29,486 nucleotides of DNA from Bordetella parapertussis (GCA_943324725.2 CALPMR020000008.1:1-29486), one strand, 5' to 3'. Counted from the first letter of the stretch, positions 1-10,388 are shown. Program-made: numbers and translations. Notes: generated from the sequence alone by a model not told the origin.

Positions 1-639
1 CTGGGCCGCATCGACCAGCAGCCAGGGCTGGCGGGGATGGGACTGGAGCCGCTCGGCCACAGCGGCGATCGGCATCAACTGGCCGGTGTTCCAGAGCAGG
101 TGCGACAGCACCACCAGACGGGTGCGGGGCGTGAGGGCCGCCTCCAGGGCCGCCAGGGTGCCCGCCGCCGCCGCTTCGGTTGTGCCACGCAACTGCATCA
201 CCGGCAGCACGGCCAGCTCCAGCTGCTCGCGCCGGGCCAGTTCGCGGCAGCCGGCCACCACGCCAGGGTGTTCGGCGTCGCTGATCAGCAGCTGATCCCC
301 GGCCTGCCAGGGCAGGCCCCAGAGGGGCAACAGGCAACCGGCGGTGACGTTCTCACTGAAGGCCACCCGTCCCGGAGACACGCCGAACCAGCCGGCCAGC
401 CGCTGACGCAGGGAATCGGTGGTGCGGGCCACAAACGGCCAGACATCACTGGTGAAGGGCCCCAGCTCCTGGATCGTGGTCCAGGCGGCGTTGATGGCGG
501 CGCGTGAGGCGTCGGGCAGGGGGCCCTGGCCGCCGTAGTTGAAATACGTCTTGTTGGCGAGGGCCGGCATCTGCCGGCGCAAGTCGGTGCTCAAGGCAGA
601 GCCAGCAGCTGCAGGATCACGCTCCCATAAAGGCGGCAT
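1..639 (-). CDS. Cysteine/cystine lyase-like PLP aminotransferase (class V), 3' end outside the window
   Basis: This is a fold-type I, PLP-dependent class V enzyme (NifS/SufS superfamily). The first 213 residues are present; the gene runs off the left edge, so the Schiff-base lysine is not seen. Visible blocks are NKTYFNYGGQGPLP near residue 27, FSENVTAGC, SDAEHPGVV, LSHLLWNTGQ and LLVDAAQ, whose Asp normally contacts the PLP pyridine nitrogen. From memory, this set resembles the Synechocystis L-cysteine/cystine C-S lyase (C-DES) more closely than SufS, so a role in releasing sulfur from cyst(e)ine is inferred. The start is uncertain. ATG at 639 is used because the family carries a dozen or more residues before the NKTYF motif. 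In-frame alternatives are ATG at 651 and ATG at 570. It lies about 30 bp downstream of the small membrane-protein gene on the same strand and may be cotranscribed with it. Confidence 0.8.
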   Translation of the reverse strand, partial: MPPLWERDPAAAGSALSTDLRRQMPALANKTYFNYGGQGPLPDASRAAINAAWTTIQELGPFTSDVWPFVARTTDSLRQRLAGWFGVSPGRVAFSENVTAGCLLPLWGLPWQAGDQLLISDAEHPGVVAGCRELARREQLELAVLPVMQLRGTTEAAAAGTLAALEAALTPRTRLVVLSHLLWNTGQLMPIAAVAERLQSHPRQPWLLVDAAQ

Positions 640-672
640 GAGCTGCTGCATTCAGGCTCGGCAGAGTGTGGC

Positions 673-846
673 TCAGATCACCTGACCCACCAGCACCGCT
701 GCCATGGCGGAGAACAGGGTGATCGAAAGGGCGGTGAGGGGGTTCTGGCCCTGGGCGACGGCGATGCTGGTGACCACACCGGCACCAAGGGCAGCAACGG
801 CCAACTGGGTGAGGAGTTCGCCGCGAGGACTGGGGGAAGGGGTCAC
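673..846 (-). CDS. Small hydrophobic protein, 57 aa, GTG start
   Basis: This short reading frame begins with GTG, preceded by AGGAG at a 6-nt spacing, which is one of the best ribosome-binding sites in the window. The product starts with a polar segment (VTPSPSPRGELLTQ). It continues with a hydrophobic stretch LAVAALGAGVVTSIAVA, a short polar turn QGQNP and a second hydrophobic stretch ending GQVI. That pattern suggests a two-segment helical-hairpin membrane protein. I believe similar small proteins occur in marine and freshwater Synechococcus but cannot name a function. It lies just upstream of the cysteine-lyase-like gene on the same strand. Most of it is hidden beneath a longer spurious open frame on the opposite strand. 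Confidence 0.6.
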   Translation of the reverse strand: MTPSPSPRGELLTQLAVAALGAGVVTSIAVAQGQNPLTALSITLFSAMAAVLVGQVI

Positions 847-1126
847 GGCGCACTCCTGGAAGTGCGGCGACCTTAGGAATCTCTTCCCGCAACAACTCCT
901 TCAAGCAGGCATGTTGTTACCTGGGGTGTTGGAACTTCAAGCGCGTTTACAAGCTGCTGGCAGAAACAAAGAATGCCTGAATGACTTCACAATTGCAGAC
1001 CACGCTCAGGCCAGGCATTGCCGTGAAGGCGCGGAACCGCACCAGCACCGATCTGGAGCTGGTGAAATTCCGCCCTCAAAACAGGCTCCCAGCGCTCTGC
1101 TTGCCCACCATGCCAAGGGGGAGCGA
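847..1126. other. Intergenic region downstream of katG
   Basis: About 280 bases without a convincing gene. It contains a 7-bp inverted repeat, CACCAGC (1040-1046) and GCTGGTG (1058-1064), 63-87 bp past the katG stop. This could be a weak transcript end, but no T-run follows in the katG direction. The plus strand at about 929-970 reads WNFKRVYKLLAETK before a stop. This faintly recalls the KRVYRLY segment of IS3-family transposases and may be a decayed remnant, but it is too short to call. Confidence 0.4.
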
Positions 1127-3340
<2,214 letters not shown>

Positions 3341-3561
3341 TCAAACCGGCAAATCGCCCTATTTCCTAGCAAGCATCAGAGCGAAATGTGACTCCAGAAA
3401 CAAATCCAAGCAGACCAGTGCGGCCGTGCTCCTGGCGCCGAGCCTGGTGCCGCCAACCGCGAAGCCCTGGGCGGATTTGACTCTTGATGTGACCGGAGTT
3501 TGTCCTTTCTTCGCTCTTGACGGCCTCACTGTGACGACATCTCGATCGTCTCCGGCAGGTT

Positions 3562-3597
3562 CCTGCCTGGCCGAATCGGCGGGTTGGGCCAGGCAGG
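3562..3597. repeat. Perfect 11-bp inverted repeat with alternative partner
   Basis: CCTGCCTGGCC (3562-3572) and GGCCAGGCAGG (3587-3597) form a perfect 11-bp stem around a 14-nt loop. A further GGCAGG at 3554-3559 could compete for the CCTGCC arm. No T-run follows on either strand, so a simple terminator is unlikely. It could be an operator, an RNA hairpin in the katG leader, or part of a small RNA. Confidence 0.6.
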
Positions 3598-3643
3598 GTG
3601 CGCGGAGGAGATCCACGCGACCGCAACAGACAGCACAGCCGTC

Positions 3644-3673
3644 TTGACCTTTCTTGTCTCATATGGTGATACT
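3644..3673 (+). promoter_or_regulatory. Candidate sigma70-type promoter for the beta-barrel gene
   Basis: TTGACC at 3644-3649 is followed after 18 bp by GATACT at 3668-3673, which matches the -10 consensus at four of six positions. Transcription would begin near 3680, giving a leader of about 65-70 nt before the ATG at 3748. A second TTGACC at 3685 has no well-spaced -10. This is a consensus match only. Confidence 0.3.
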
Positions 3674-3747
3674 GCCATCAAGACTTGACCAGTCAGGATC
3701 GCTTCAGTTCAGGCTAATCTTTGAAGATCATTAGCAACCATCCAAAA

Positions 3748-4431
3748 ATGCAACGGCAACTGCTGGCTTTGCTGCTGCTTCATGGCCTTGCCTCTCTTCC
3801 AGGCCCCGCCGCAGCCGAGCCAGCCCCGGCCCAGAGCCCAGCTCAGGAAGCGAGCTCCAGCCATTCCAGCCTCTATGTGACTGGCGCCATTGGCATGAAT
3901 TGGCCGACGGCCAGAGTGGGCACAGGTGATGCGGGATCATTCACGGAGTTCTCCCATCCTGGATTCTCCACCGAAATTGGCTTTGGCTACGATTTCAAGC
4001 CATTAAGAGTTGAACTCACATATGCCCTGGACGCCAGCCGGCTAAAAGGTTACAGCTTGGGCTCTGATCAATATTATGAATACAATCGCGGCGGCGATAC
4101 CAGAAAAAATTCCGCTTTCGCGAGCCTCTACTGGGACCTGCTTCCCAACAAGCGCCTCACCCCCTTCATCGGCGCAGGCCTTGGCCTGTCCAGTCTGAGT
4201 GTTGGAAAATTTTCAGAGCCTGGCTACAATTATGATGCCTATTCAAGTGTGCTGTTTGGCTACCAGGTCAAAGCAGGTTTATCCTACGGAATAGACCCCA
4301 AGTCGAAAATTTTCGCAGAAGCGGTTTATCGAGGCACAACTGGCTATAACACCAATGACGGCTTCAACGATTGGCGCAACTCTTCCTTCTCCAGCTGGGG
4401 CGGTCAGATTGGTGTCAGGGTTGGCCTCTAA
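3748..4431 (+). CDS. Outer-membrane beta-barrel protein with signal peptide
   Basis: A 227-aa protein with a clear Sec signal peptide: MQRQ, a leucine-rich core, and an AAAEP-type cleavage region near residue 24. A proline/alanine-rich spacer follows, then alternating amphipathic strands typical of an eight-stranded OmpA/OmpW-like barrel: LYVTGAIGMNW, TEIGFGYDF, FASLYWDLLPN, LTPFIGAGLGLSS, YQVKAGLSYGI and IFAEAVYRG. The last strand ends GGQIGVRVGL, as in barrels handled by the BAM machinery. It most likely sits in the outer membrane; no specific function can be assigned. ATG at 3748 is preferred over an in-frame TTG at 3721 because it gives a compact signal peptide. Base composition is clearly lower in GC than in neighbouring genes (AT-rich codons such as AAT, TAT, AAA), which could reflect acquisition or unusual codon use. 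Confidence 0.8.
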   Translation: MQRQLLALLLLHGLASLPGPAAAEPAPAQSPAQEASSSHSSLYVTGAIGMNWPTARVGTGDAGSFTEFSHPGFSTEIGFGYDFKPLRVELTYALDASRLKGYSLGSDQYYEYNRGGDTRKNSAFASLYWDLLPNKRLTPFIGAGLGLSSLSVGKFSEPGYNYDAYSSVLFGYQVKAGLSYGIDPKSKIFAEAVYRGTTGYNTNDGFNDWRNSSFSSWGGQIGVRVGL

Positions 4432-4460
4432 AGCACCACAGGCCCGCCACAGCAATCAAC

Positions 4461-4473
4461 GCCGATCCTCGGC
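4461..4473. other. Short hairpin between convergent genes
   Basis: GCCGA-TCC-TCGGC forms a 5-bp stem with a 3-nt loop, 30 bp after the beta-barrel stop codon and before the convergent methyltransferase gene. It lacks a T-run, so it is only a weak terminator candidate. Confidence 0.25.
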
Positions 4474-4530
4474 AAGGCCAGCAGACCGGACTGGAATGCA
4501 GGCTGAACCACGACCAGCAGGCCGCAGCCA

Positions 4531-6069
4531 TCAAGCCACCGCCTCAAGCCGCCGCAACAGGGGCAGGGTGTGGGCCTCGAAGCGCGCCACCCGCTGGGTG
4601 ATCTCATCAAGCCTCTGACTGGCTTCAAGGGGTTGTCCATCCTTCTGGATGGAGCGGCCGAGGGTCTGGAGATTGGCGCTGAGAGCCTCGATCAAGGCAG
4701 CCTCGCTGCAGCCCTGCAGCGAGGCATGCAGCAGCATCAGCTCGAGATCGGAGAGGGCCATGAGATTGCCGGTGCGGGGCAGGGCGATGGCGTGATACGG
4801 GGCGCCGGCGGATACCTCGGCGGCCACCACACGGTTGAAGCGCTGGGCAGGTTCGGGATCGCGGCGTGGTGGTGCCAGGGCAATGGAACCCTTCTGCAGC
4901 AGCAGGGCGATGTTCTGCAGGAGCTCGGGCAGAGGCGTCGGCCCATCGGCGTGCAGGGACAGGCGGTGCAGATCGCCCAGCCGGCAGGGGCCCTGCTGCA
5001 GATGCTGCATCAGGGCCAGAAACCAGACGCGGTTGCCTTGCACCTCGCCGAGAGCCAGCGGAAAGCTGAAGGCATCAGGGCGTAGCAGAGCATCGTCTTC
5101 GAGCAGGCTGAGGACCTCCAGCATCTGGATCGCCTCGCTGGCGTCGGCATTCCAAAGAGGATCACGACCCTTGGCATAGACATCGCGGCGGAAGCTCTGG
5201 TTGGTGAGCAGATCGCGCACGAACTCGTGCTGCCCTGGATCCGAGCAAGTGGCCAGGAGCGAGCGGAAGGCTTCCGGCATCAGGCCATCGAAGGTTTCGG
5301 GCAGGGTGGCACTGCCGAGATAGAGGAACTCGTGCTCGCTCGCCTGGCGAATCACCTGGTCGGCGTACTGCGGCTGCCACTGGGAATGGTTGTATTCGTG
5401 CAGCAGATAGGCGGGAGATTGGCTGCTGAGGCCATCGAGCCGGCTGGCCAGGGAGGGCTGGGCCTGGAACAGGGGTGAGCCGCAGCTCTGCAGCTGACGA
5501 AACAGAGCGATGGCGGCATCGAGGCTGGGCTGGCCATCACCCAAACGGCTCTGGAAACCCTTGACGGCATGCTGAAAGGGCAGGGCAGCAAGCCAGCCGG
5601 GCAGGGTGTTGTAGGAGAGATAGAACAGACCACCAGGGCGCAGAGCACTGGCGGCCGCGAGCAACACGCTCGCTCCCACCTCAGGACTGACCCAGCCGAG
5701 GATGCCATGGGCAATGACGATGTCGTAGCTGCCCCAGCTCTCTGGCGGCGCCTGGCACAGGTCGAGGAAGTCCGCAGCCACGAACTGGATGTTGCCCAGC
5801 CCGACCCGCGCGGCCAGGGCACGACCGTGGGCGATGTGCTCGGCGCGGAAATCGATGCCGGTGAACTGGGCCTGGGGATAGAGGGCGGCCTGCAGGCAGA
5901 GCCCGAAGCCCTGGCCGCAGCCCAGCTCCAGCACACGAAACGCCGACCCCAGATCCGGTGGCCGCTGGCTCAGCAACAGGGCAACAAAGGCCAGCCGCTC
6001 CGGGCTCATCTCTGGATAGGCGCCGAAGGTGTAGCCCTGGTCGCTGAAGTAGCCGTGGCGCAGGGTCAT
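4531..6069 (-). CDS. SAM-dependent methyltransferase with C-terminal regulatory domain
   Basis: A 512-aa protein with an N-terminal class I methyltransferase fold. SAM-binding motif I is LELGCGQG at residues 47-54, the motif II acidic residue is D73 in FTGIDF, and a later VAADFLDL motif follows. The part from about residue 200 resembles the predicted methyltransferase regulatory domain that accompanies this class (the Pfam MethyTransf_Reg type, named from memory): SPAYLLHEYNHSQWQPQYADQVIRQASEHEFLYLGSATLPETF. A helical tail follows. Substrates in this family are poorly defined; protein or small-molecule methylation are both possible. No strong Shine-Dalgarno precedes the ATG. It is convergent with the beta-barrel gene, and nothing nearby points to a pathway. 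Confidence 0.8.
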   Translation of the reverse strand: MTLRHGYFSDQGYTFGAYPEMSPERLAFVALLLSQRPPDLGSAFRVLELGCGQGFGLCLQAALYPQAQFTGIDFRAEHIAHGRALAARVGLGNIQFVAADFLDLCQAPPESWGSYDIVIAHGILGWVSPEVGASVLLAAASALRPGGLFYLSYNTLPGWLAALPFQHAVKGFQSRLGDGQPSLDAAIALFRQLQSCGSPLFQAQPSLASRLDGLSSQSPAYLLHEYNHSQWQPQYADQVIRQASEHEFLYLGSATLPETFDGLMPEAFRSLLATCSDPGQHEFVRDLLTNQSFRRDVYAKGRDPLWNADASEAIQMLEVLSLLEDDALLRPDAFSFPLALGEVQGNRVWFLALMQHLQQGPCRLGDLHRLSLHADGPTPLPELLQNIALLLQKGSIALAPPRRDPEPAQRFNRVVAAEVSAGAPYHAIALPRTGNLMALSDLELMLLHASLQGCSEAALIEALSANLQTLGRSIQKDGQPLEASQRLDEITQRVARFEAHTLPLLRRLEAVA

Positions 6070-6176
6070 GACAAGGGACTGGCGGAAGGAACCGGCAGAG
6101 GGAGAAGGGCGTGGATTCGGGTCCGAGGAGCTGATTCTCGCCTGCCAGGAGGCATAACGTCTTCAACAGGACTGGC

Positions 6177-6191
6177 TTGATCAGCGATCAA
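6177..6191. repeat. Inverted repeat TTGATC-AGC-GATCAA
   Basis: Perfect 6-bp dyad around a 3-nt centre, about 108 bp upstream of the methyltransferase start. The size and symmetry fit an operator half-site pair; the regulator is unknown. Confidence 0.4.
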
Positions 6192-6287
6192 TCAGGCCCG
6201 ATGAACATCGATCAGCGCTTGCACGGACTCTTCCGACTGCATCCGGATCGATCGTGCGTTGTCGACCGGAGCTGCCGGCCTGACCCC

Positions 6288-6309
6288 TGCATCTCCAGAG
6301 GTAGATGCA
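6288..6309. repeat. Inverted repeat TGCATCT / AGATGCA
   Basis: A 7-bp perfect dyad with an 8-nt spacer (6295-6302), in the gene-free stretch upstream of the methyltransferase gene. It is a possible operator or hairpin. The nearest T-run on the plus strand is about a dozen bases away, so it is not a standard terminator. Confidence 0.35.
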
Positions 6310-6685
6310 CAGTGCCAACTTTTTCTGCAGATGTATGCCGAAAGTGATCCCTAACTGCAGCAGCAGAGGCAGAGGCAGCAGTAGCAGAGCCTGGGGCGTG
6401 ATGCAGCGCGGCAGGGGCTGGGGCCGTGGTGGCTGGGCTGGCTGGTGGTGATCGGCTCGGGCCGGGACCTGAACCTCATCCCGTTGCAGCCGGTGGCGGC
6501 ATGACAGACAGGGGGCGAACCCTGCTCACCCGAGGCGATGGCAAGAAGCGGCCCCCAGGGCGGCCTCGCTCGGGAGTTCGCTCAGCGGCCTCTGCCCTGC
6601 CAGCCGAAAGGCCCGGTGAGCCAGTGCGTTGGGCTGGGGCGACCAGCCGGACAGACCAAGGCCAGCGAGCTCGCCCCAACCCCGT

Positions 6686-8203
6686 TCATGGAGCTGCCGC
6701 GGCTTGCCTCCGCCCCGACGCCAACCGGGCCCGGCCGCTGCTGGCCCAGGTGCGCAGGGCGTCGAGTTGTTCGCGGGCGGTGCGGCTCAGCGGCACCACC
6801 TGACTGGCGGCGATGATCAGGTCGGCCTCACCCAGCTCGCGGCCTTCGCCGAAGGCCAGGTGCATGGCCTCGATCACCGTCTGCTCCAGCTCAGCGCCGG
6901 AGAAGCCTTCCGTGCGGTCACCCAGGACCTCCAGGGGAATCCGGTGCTGGGGGCGTCGGCGGCGCAGCTGCAGATCCAGGATCGCCCGCCGTTCGCCGCC
7001 ATCGGGCAGCTCGAGCAGGAAGATCTCATCGAAGCGCCCCTTGCGCAGCAGCTCCGCCGGCAGCCGTTCAACCGCATTGGCGGTGGCTACCACGAACACG
7101 GCGCTGGTCTTCTCCGCCATCCAGGTGAGCACCGTACCCAGCACCCTCTGGCTGGTGCCGCCATCCCCTCCCGCCGAACCGGAGGCGCCGGCGAAGCCGA
7201 AACCCTTGTCGATCTCATCGATCCAGAGCACGCACGGGGCCATCGCCTCGGCCCGCTGAATCATCTCGCGGGTGCGCGCCTCGCTGGCTCCCACCAGGCC
7301 TGCGAACAGCCGCCCCACATCCAGCCGCAGCAACGGCATGCCCCAGCTGTGGGCGATCGCCTTGGCGGTGAGGCTCTTACCTGTGCCCTGGGGCCCCACC
7401 AGCAGCACGCCCCGTGGCACCGGCAGCCCATAGCGCTGGGCCTCCTCGCTGAAGGCCCGGTGCCGCTGCTCCAGCCAATGCTTGAGCGCCTCCAGACCGC
7501 CGATGTCCGCCGGCGTGGCCTCACTGGGGCAGTACTCCAGCAGCTCGCTGCGGGCGATCGCCTGGCGCTTCTCCTCCAGCACCTCCGCCAGATCTTCAGC
7601 CCCCAGCTGGCCGCGGCGGGCCAGGGCCCTGGCCGCCAGCTGCCGCACCCGCTGCTCGCTGAGGCCATGGCAGGCGGCGGTGAGCTGCTCGAGCACCTCA
7701 GATTCCAGGGGCTGGCCGCCCGCCACGGCGATCGAGCGCAGCAGGGCGCCGATCTCGCTCGCCTCGGGCAGGGGCAGCTCCAGCATCGTGATGCAGTCCT
7801 CCAGCTCCCGGGGCAGCCGCCATTCCGGCGCGCTGATCACCAGGGTGTGGGGCACCAGCGGCAGCGAGGCGGCCAGATTGCGCAACCGCCTGCAGATGCC
7901 GGGATCATCGCCGTAGCGATGGAAATCCTTGAGCAGCAGGATGGCCCCCTGTTCTGCCGGCACCGCCGCCAGGGCCTCGAGGGCCGCCATCGGATTGCGG
8001 GCCGCCTCCCCCTGGCGATTGGCGTTGCCGCTGAGCCCGGCGACAAAATCCCAGCGCAGCAACAGGCGACCGCCGAGGCGCCGCGCCGCCTGTTCCAGCA
8101 GGCTTTCGAGGCGCTGCTCCTCGAGGCTGCGGATCCAGACGATCGGCGTGCGCGAGCGGATCAGCAGATCCAGTTGGTCGGCCAGGGAGCTGGAGGGGGC
8201 CAT
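6686..8203 (-). CDS. ycf46: AAA+ ATPase, Ycf46 family
   Basis: A 505-aa AAA+ ATPase of the type encoded by ycf46 in algal plastids and cyanobacteria. The N-terminal ~220 residues form a degenerate ATPase-like region (RTPIVWIRSLEEQR, AILLLKDFHRY). The active AAA module has Walker A GPQGTGKS at 270-277, Walker B VLWIDEIDKG at 325-334, sensor-1-like VVATAN near 371-376 and an arginine-finger region LLRKGRFDE around 385-393. A GFSGAELEQ sensor-2 helix follows. The family is linked in the literature to regulation of photosynthesis and CO2 use; its substrate is not established. It is the last gene of the conserved minus-strand block, starting 5 bp after the yceD stop, so translation is probably coupled. 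Confidence 0.92.
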   Translation of the reverse strand: MAPSSSLADQLDLLIRSRTPIVWIRSLEEQRLESLLEQAARRLGGRLLLRWDFVAGLSGNANRQGEAARNPMAALEALAAVPAEQGAILLLKDFHRYGDDPGICRRLRNLAASLPLVPHTLVISAPEWRLPRELEDCITMLELPLPEASEIGALLRSIAVAGGQPLESEVLEQLTAACHGLSEQRVRQLAARALARRGQLGAEDLAEVLEEKRQAIARSELLEYCPSEATPADIGGLEALKHWLEQRHRAFSEEAQRYGLPVPRGVLLVGPQGTGKSLTAKAIAHSWGMPLLRLDVGRLFAGLVGASEARTREMIQRAEAMAPCVLWIDEIDKGFGFAGASGSAGGDGGTSQRVLGTVLTWMAEKTSAVFVVATANAVERLPAELLRKGRFDEIFLLELPDGGERRAILDLQLRRRRPQHRIPLEVLGDRTEGFSGAELEQTVIEAMHLAFGEGRELGEADLIIAASQVVPLSRTAREQLDALRTWASSGRARLASGRRQAAAAP

Positions 8204-8208
8204 CGGCT

Positions 8209-9258
8209 TCAGGGCAGCAACTGGCGCAGGGCTGCCCAGCGGGGATCGATCGGCGGCGCCGCTGCCGGGGCGTTGGGCGGAGCGCCGCCGGGGGACAGGC
8301 TGGAGTGGTCGGCGGCCCCGGCGCTGGTGCTGTCGTTGGCGGTCTGACTGGCGCTGGCGGCATTCGCGACGGCAGTGGCCTGGCTGGGCTGGGGGCTGAC
8401 GCTCTGGCTGGTCTGGAGCCCGGAGCTGCCGGCTCGCCCCGAAGGCACCTCAGCGCTGCTGCTCTTCGCGGCTGCAGAAGCCTGAGGAGCGGGGGGATTC
8501 CGGTGCTGGCGCTCGGGGGTGATCGTGCTGGCGTTGCCGCGGGCCGGGGGCGGGCCGGGGCAGTCGGCTCCGCAGCGATTGACCACCGGCAGCTGCAGGC
8601 TCAGCTGCTCGAACAGCCAGCGCTCCGGATCGAAATCGCCGCGGGGATTGAGGCGATCGTCCAGAGCCTCGATCAACAGCGGCTCCGGCTGGCTCCTGGC
8701 TCGGGATCCGCGGCGAGGCTGGCTACCGGCACTGGGGGCTTTGCTGGGGCCTGAGGACTGGAGAGGGGAGCGCTCGCTCCGGGCTGCAGCATCTGATCGG
8801 CCCCGATCGCGATCGGCAGCTGGGGGACGGCCGCCGGGGCTCCGGCCGGTGGAGCTGGAACCGGAGGCGCCTGAACCCGACACCGGCTCCCTGGAGCGAC
8901 GCCTTGAGGCTCCGGCAGCGGCCGCGCTGGCAGCCAGGGCCGTCAGATCGGAGCCTTCAAGATCCTCGGCATCGGGACCGGCCAGCTCCAGCAGCTCATG
9001 GACCGTTGCCCGCAGCGGTCGGTTGAAGTGCTGCAGGCAGCGATCACAGCAGAGGGTGACGATCGTCTCGCCCTCCCCCTCCACCTCCAGCACGCTGCCG
9101 TGGTGGCGGGCCCGGACCTGGCCCCGAACCGGGGTGAGGCTGTCGAGCTCGGTGAGCTTCTGATCCACCGGCCAGATCATCGCATCGGCCCGCAAACGCA
9201 GCTCCTGCAGCGGTACCGGCCGCAGCCGCTGAAGACCGCCGCCGGCCTCAGGGCTCAC
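8209..9258 (-). CDS. yceD: YceD/DUF177 family protein with two large low-complexity insertions
   Basis: DUF177 proteins of bacteria and plastids are associated with 23S rRNA/ribosomal-protein biogenesis and are usually about 170 aa; this one has 349. The canonical parts are all present but split: an N-terminal domain (residues 1-100) with CDRC at 71-74; a middle block [22 protein letters not shown] at about 203-224 followed by CGADC at 229-233; and the C-terminal [11 protein letters not shown]. The two CxnC pairs probably bind one zinc. Between them lie a segment rich in S, G, R, P and A (about 105-190) and a second one rich in S, A, P and Q (about 238-335). Both are probably disordered. The gene overlaps the yidC stop by 4 bp, indicating translational coupling. 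Long insertions of this size are unusual for the family. Confidence 0.88.
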   Translation of the reverse strand: MSPEAGGGLQRLRPVPLQELRLRADAMIWPVDQKLTELDSLTPVRGQVRARHHGSVLEVEGEGETIVTLCCDRCLQHFNRPLRATVHELLELAGPDAEDLEGSDLTALAASAAAAGASRRRSREPVSGSGASGSSSTGRSPGGRPPAADRDRGRSDAAARSERSPLQSSGPSKAPSAGSQPRRGSRARSQPEPLLIEALDDRLNPRGDFDPERWLFEQLSLQLPVVNRCGADCPGPPPARGNASTITPERQHRNPPAPQASAAAKSSSAEVPSGRAGSSGLQTSQSVSPQPSQATAVANAASASQTANDSTSAGAADHSSLSPGGAPPNAPAAAPPIDPRWAALRQLLP

Positions 9259-10388
9259 TTCTTGTTCTTGGGCTCGAACGGCAGCCGGCCGAGCGCGCCG
9301 CCGCCGGCCGTTGCCGTGACGGTGGTGGCCATCTGCTTGTCGAGAATCGCCTGCAGGTTGTCGGGCAGGGCCTCGCGGGTGAGCAGGAAGGTCTGCAGAC
9401 CCTGGAAGATGTTGGCCACCACCATGTAGAGCAGCACACCGGCCGGCAGTGGGAAGAACAGGAACATCGCCGTGATCATCACCGGCGTGATCTTGTTGGC
9501 CGTGCTCTGCTGCGGATTGGCGGGCATGCCCATGCCCGAGAGGATCTGGGAGACGAACAGGCTGGCTCCGAAGGCCCCGACCAGAATGGCGATGTCCCAG
9601 TTGACGGCGCCGTCGGTCATGAAGCCGACCTGGCCGAGCGCCTTGATGAACAGGAAGCCGCTGCGGGCCGCCAGGCCGGGGATCTTGGCCTCGACCGTGG
9701 CGTCACCGGGAGCCAGCGCGGTGATCTTGCCGCTGGCATCGACACTCACCACCCCTTCGCCCTTGGTGACACTCCAGCTGGGCTGGAAGGTGTCGCCGTT
9801 CTCGACAGCGGCGAGCACCGAGCCGAAGCTCTCGTCGCTGCGAGTGTGCAGCTTGACGGTTTCGCTGTCACCCACGCCCAGCTTGGTGCCGCCCTCGAGG
9901 CTGCCGATCACCGGCACATGGCTGGTGGCGGTGACGAAGATCGAATGGCTGGGGGTGTTGAAGGGCTTGGTTTCCACCGCCGCGATCTGATCGGCCGGCA
10001 GCACCTTGAGATTGAAGGTGTAGGGCACATCGGCGAACGGTGAGCCGCGCAGGGTGGCGAACAGGGCGAACAGGATCGGCATCTGCACCACCAGGGGCAG
10101 ACAGCCCGCCAGGGGACTGCCGAACTCCTTCATCAGCTTGCCCAGCTCCTCCTGCTGCTTCTGGGGATTGCTGGCGTGCTTGGCCTTGATCTCGGCCTGG
10201 CGCTGCTGCATCACCGGCTGGGCGATGCGCATGCGGCGGGCGCTGCGGATCGAGCCGGCACTCAAGGGGAACAGGGCCAGTCGGATCACCACCGTGAGGG
10301 CGATGATCGCCAGCCCGTAGCTCGGCACCAATCCGTAGAAGAAGTCGAGGATCGGCAGCAGCAGGTTGTCGGAGATGTAGCCGATCAC
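9255..10388 (-). CDS. yidC: Membrane protein insertase YidC/Oxa1/Alb3
   Basis: Inserts proteins into the plasma and thylakoid membranes; 377 aa. The first transmembrane segment contains the groove arginine R36 in [14 protein letters not shown] basic coiled-coil cytoplasmic loop follows (about 46-90), then a second segment [21 protein letters not shown] (96-115). After a large lumenal/periplasmic insertion (about 118-258) come segments beginning [18 protein letters not shown] and [25 protein letters not shown]. The C-terminus is basic (EPKNKK), as needed for ribosome contact. The insertion includes an Ig/BIG2-like signature, [21 protein letters not shown] (about 214-234). The start codon is GTG at 10388 with no clear Shine-Dalgarno. 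An unusually long 740-bp gap separates it from the upstream PH-domain gene. Confidence 0.95.
   Translation of the reverse strand: MIGYISDNLLLPILDFFYGLVPSYGLAIIALTVVIRLALFPLSAGSIRSARRMRIAQPVMQQRQAEIKAKHASNPQKQQEELGKLMKEFGSPLAGCLPLVVQMPILFALFATLRGSPFADVPYTFNLKVLPADQIAAVETKPFNTPSHSIFVTATSHVPVIGSLEGGTKLGVGDSETVKLHTRSDESFGSVLAAVENGDTFQPSWSVTKGEGVVSVDASGKITALAPGDATVEAKIPGLAARSGFLFIKALGQVGFMTDGAVNWDIAILVGAFGASLFVSQILSGMGMPANPQQSTANKITPVMITAMFLFFPLPAGVLLYMVVANIFQGLQTFLLTREALPDNLQAILDKQMATTVTATAGGGALGRLPFEPKNKK

Larger units (their letters stand above)
6070..6685. other. Intergenic region without a convincing gene
   Basis: About 615 bases between ycf46 and the methyltransferase gene. Open frames exist on both strands but look like composition artefacts. 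Two inverted repeats are present (6177-6191 and 6288-6309). A 39-codon frame at 6385-6504 reads GLGPWWLGWLVVIGSG near its middle but has no usable start codon. It may be a gene remnant or chance. Confidence 0.5.

Noticed and set aside
6385..6504. 39-codon frame reading GLGPWWLGWLVVIGSG near its middle
   Set aside because: Slightly membrane-protein-like, but with no ATG or GTG start in a useful position and no ribosome-binding site.
6629..8347. 572-codon plus-strand open frame
   Set aside because: Antisense to ycf46, which has clear Walker A and B motifs. No recognisable protein features.
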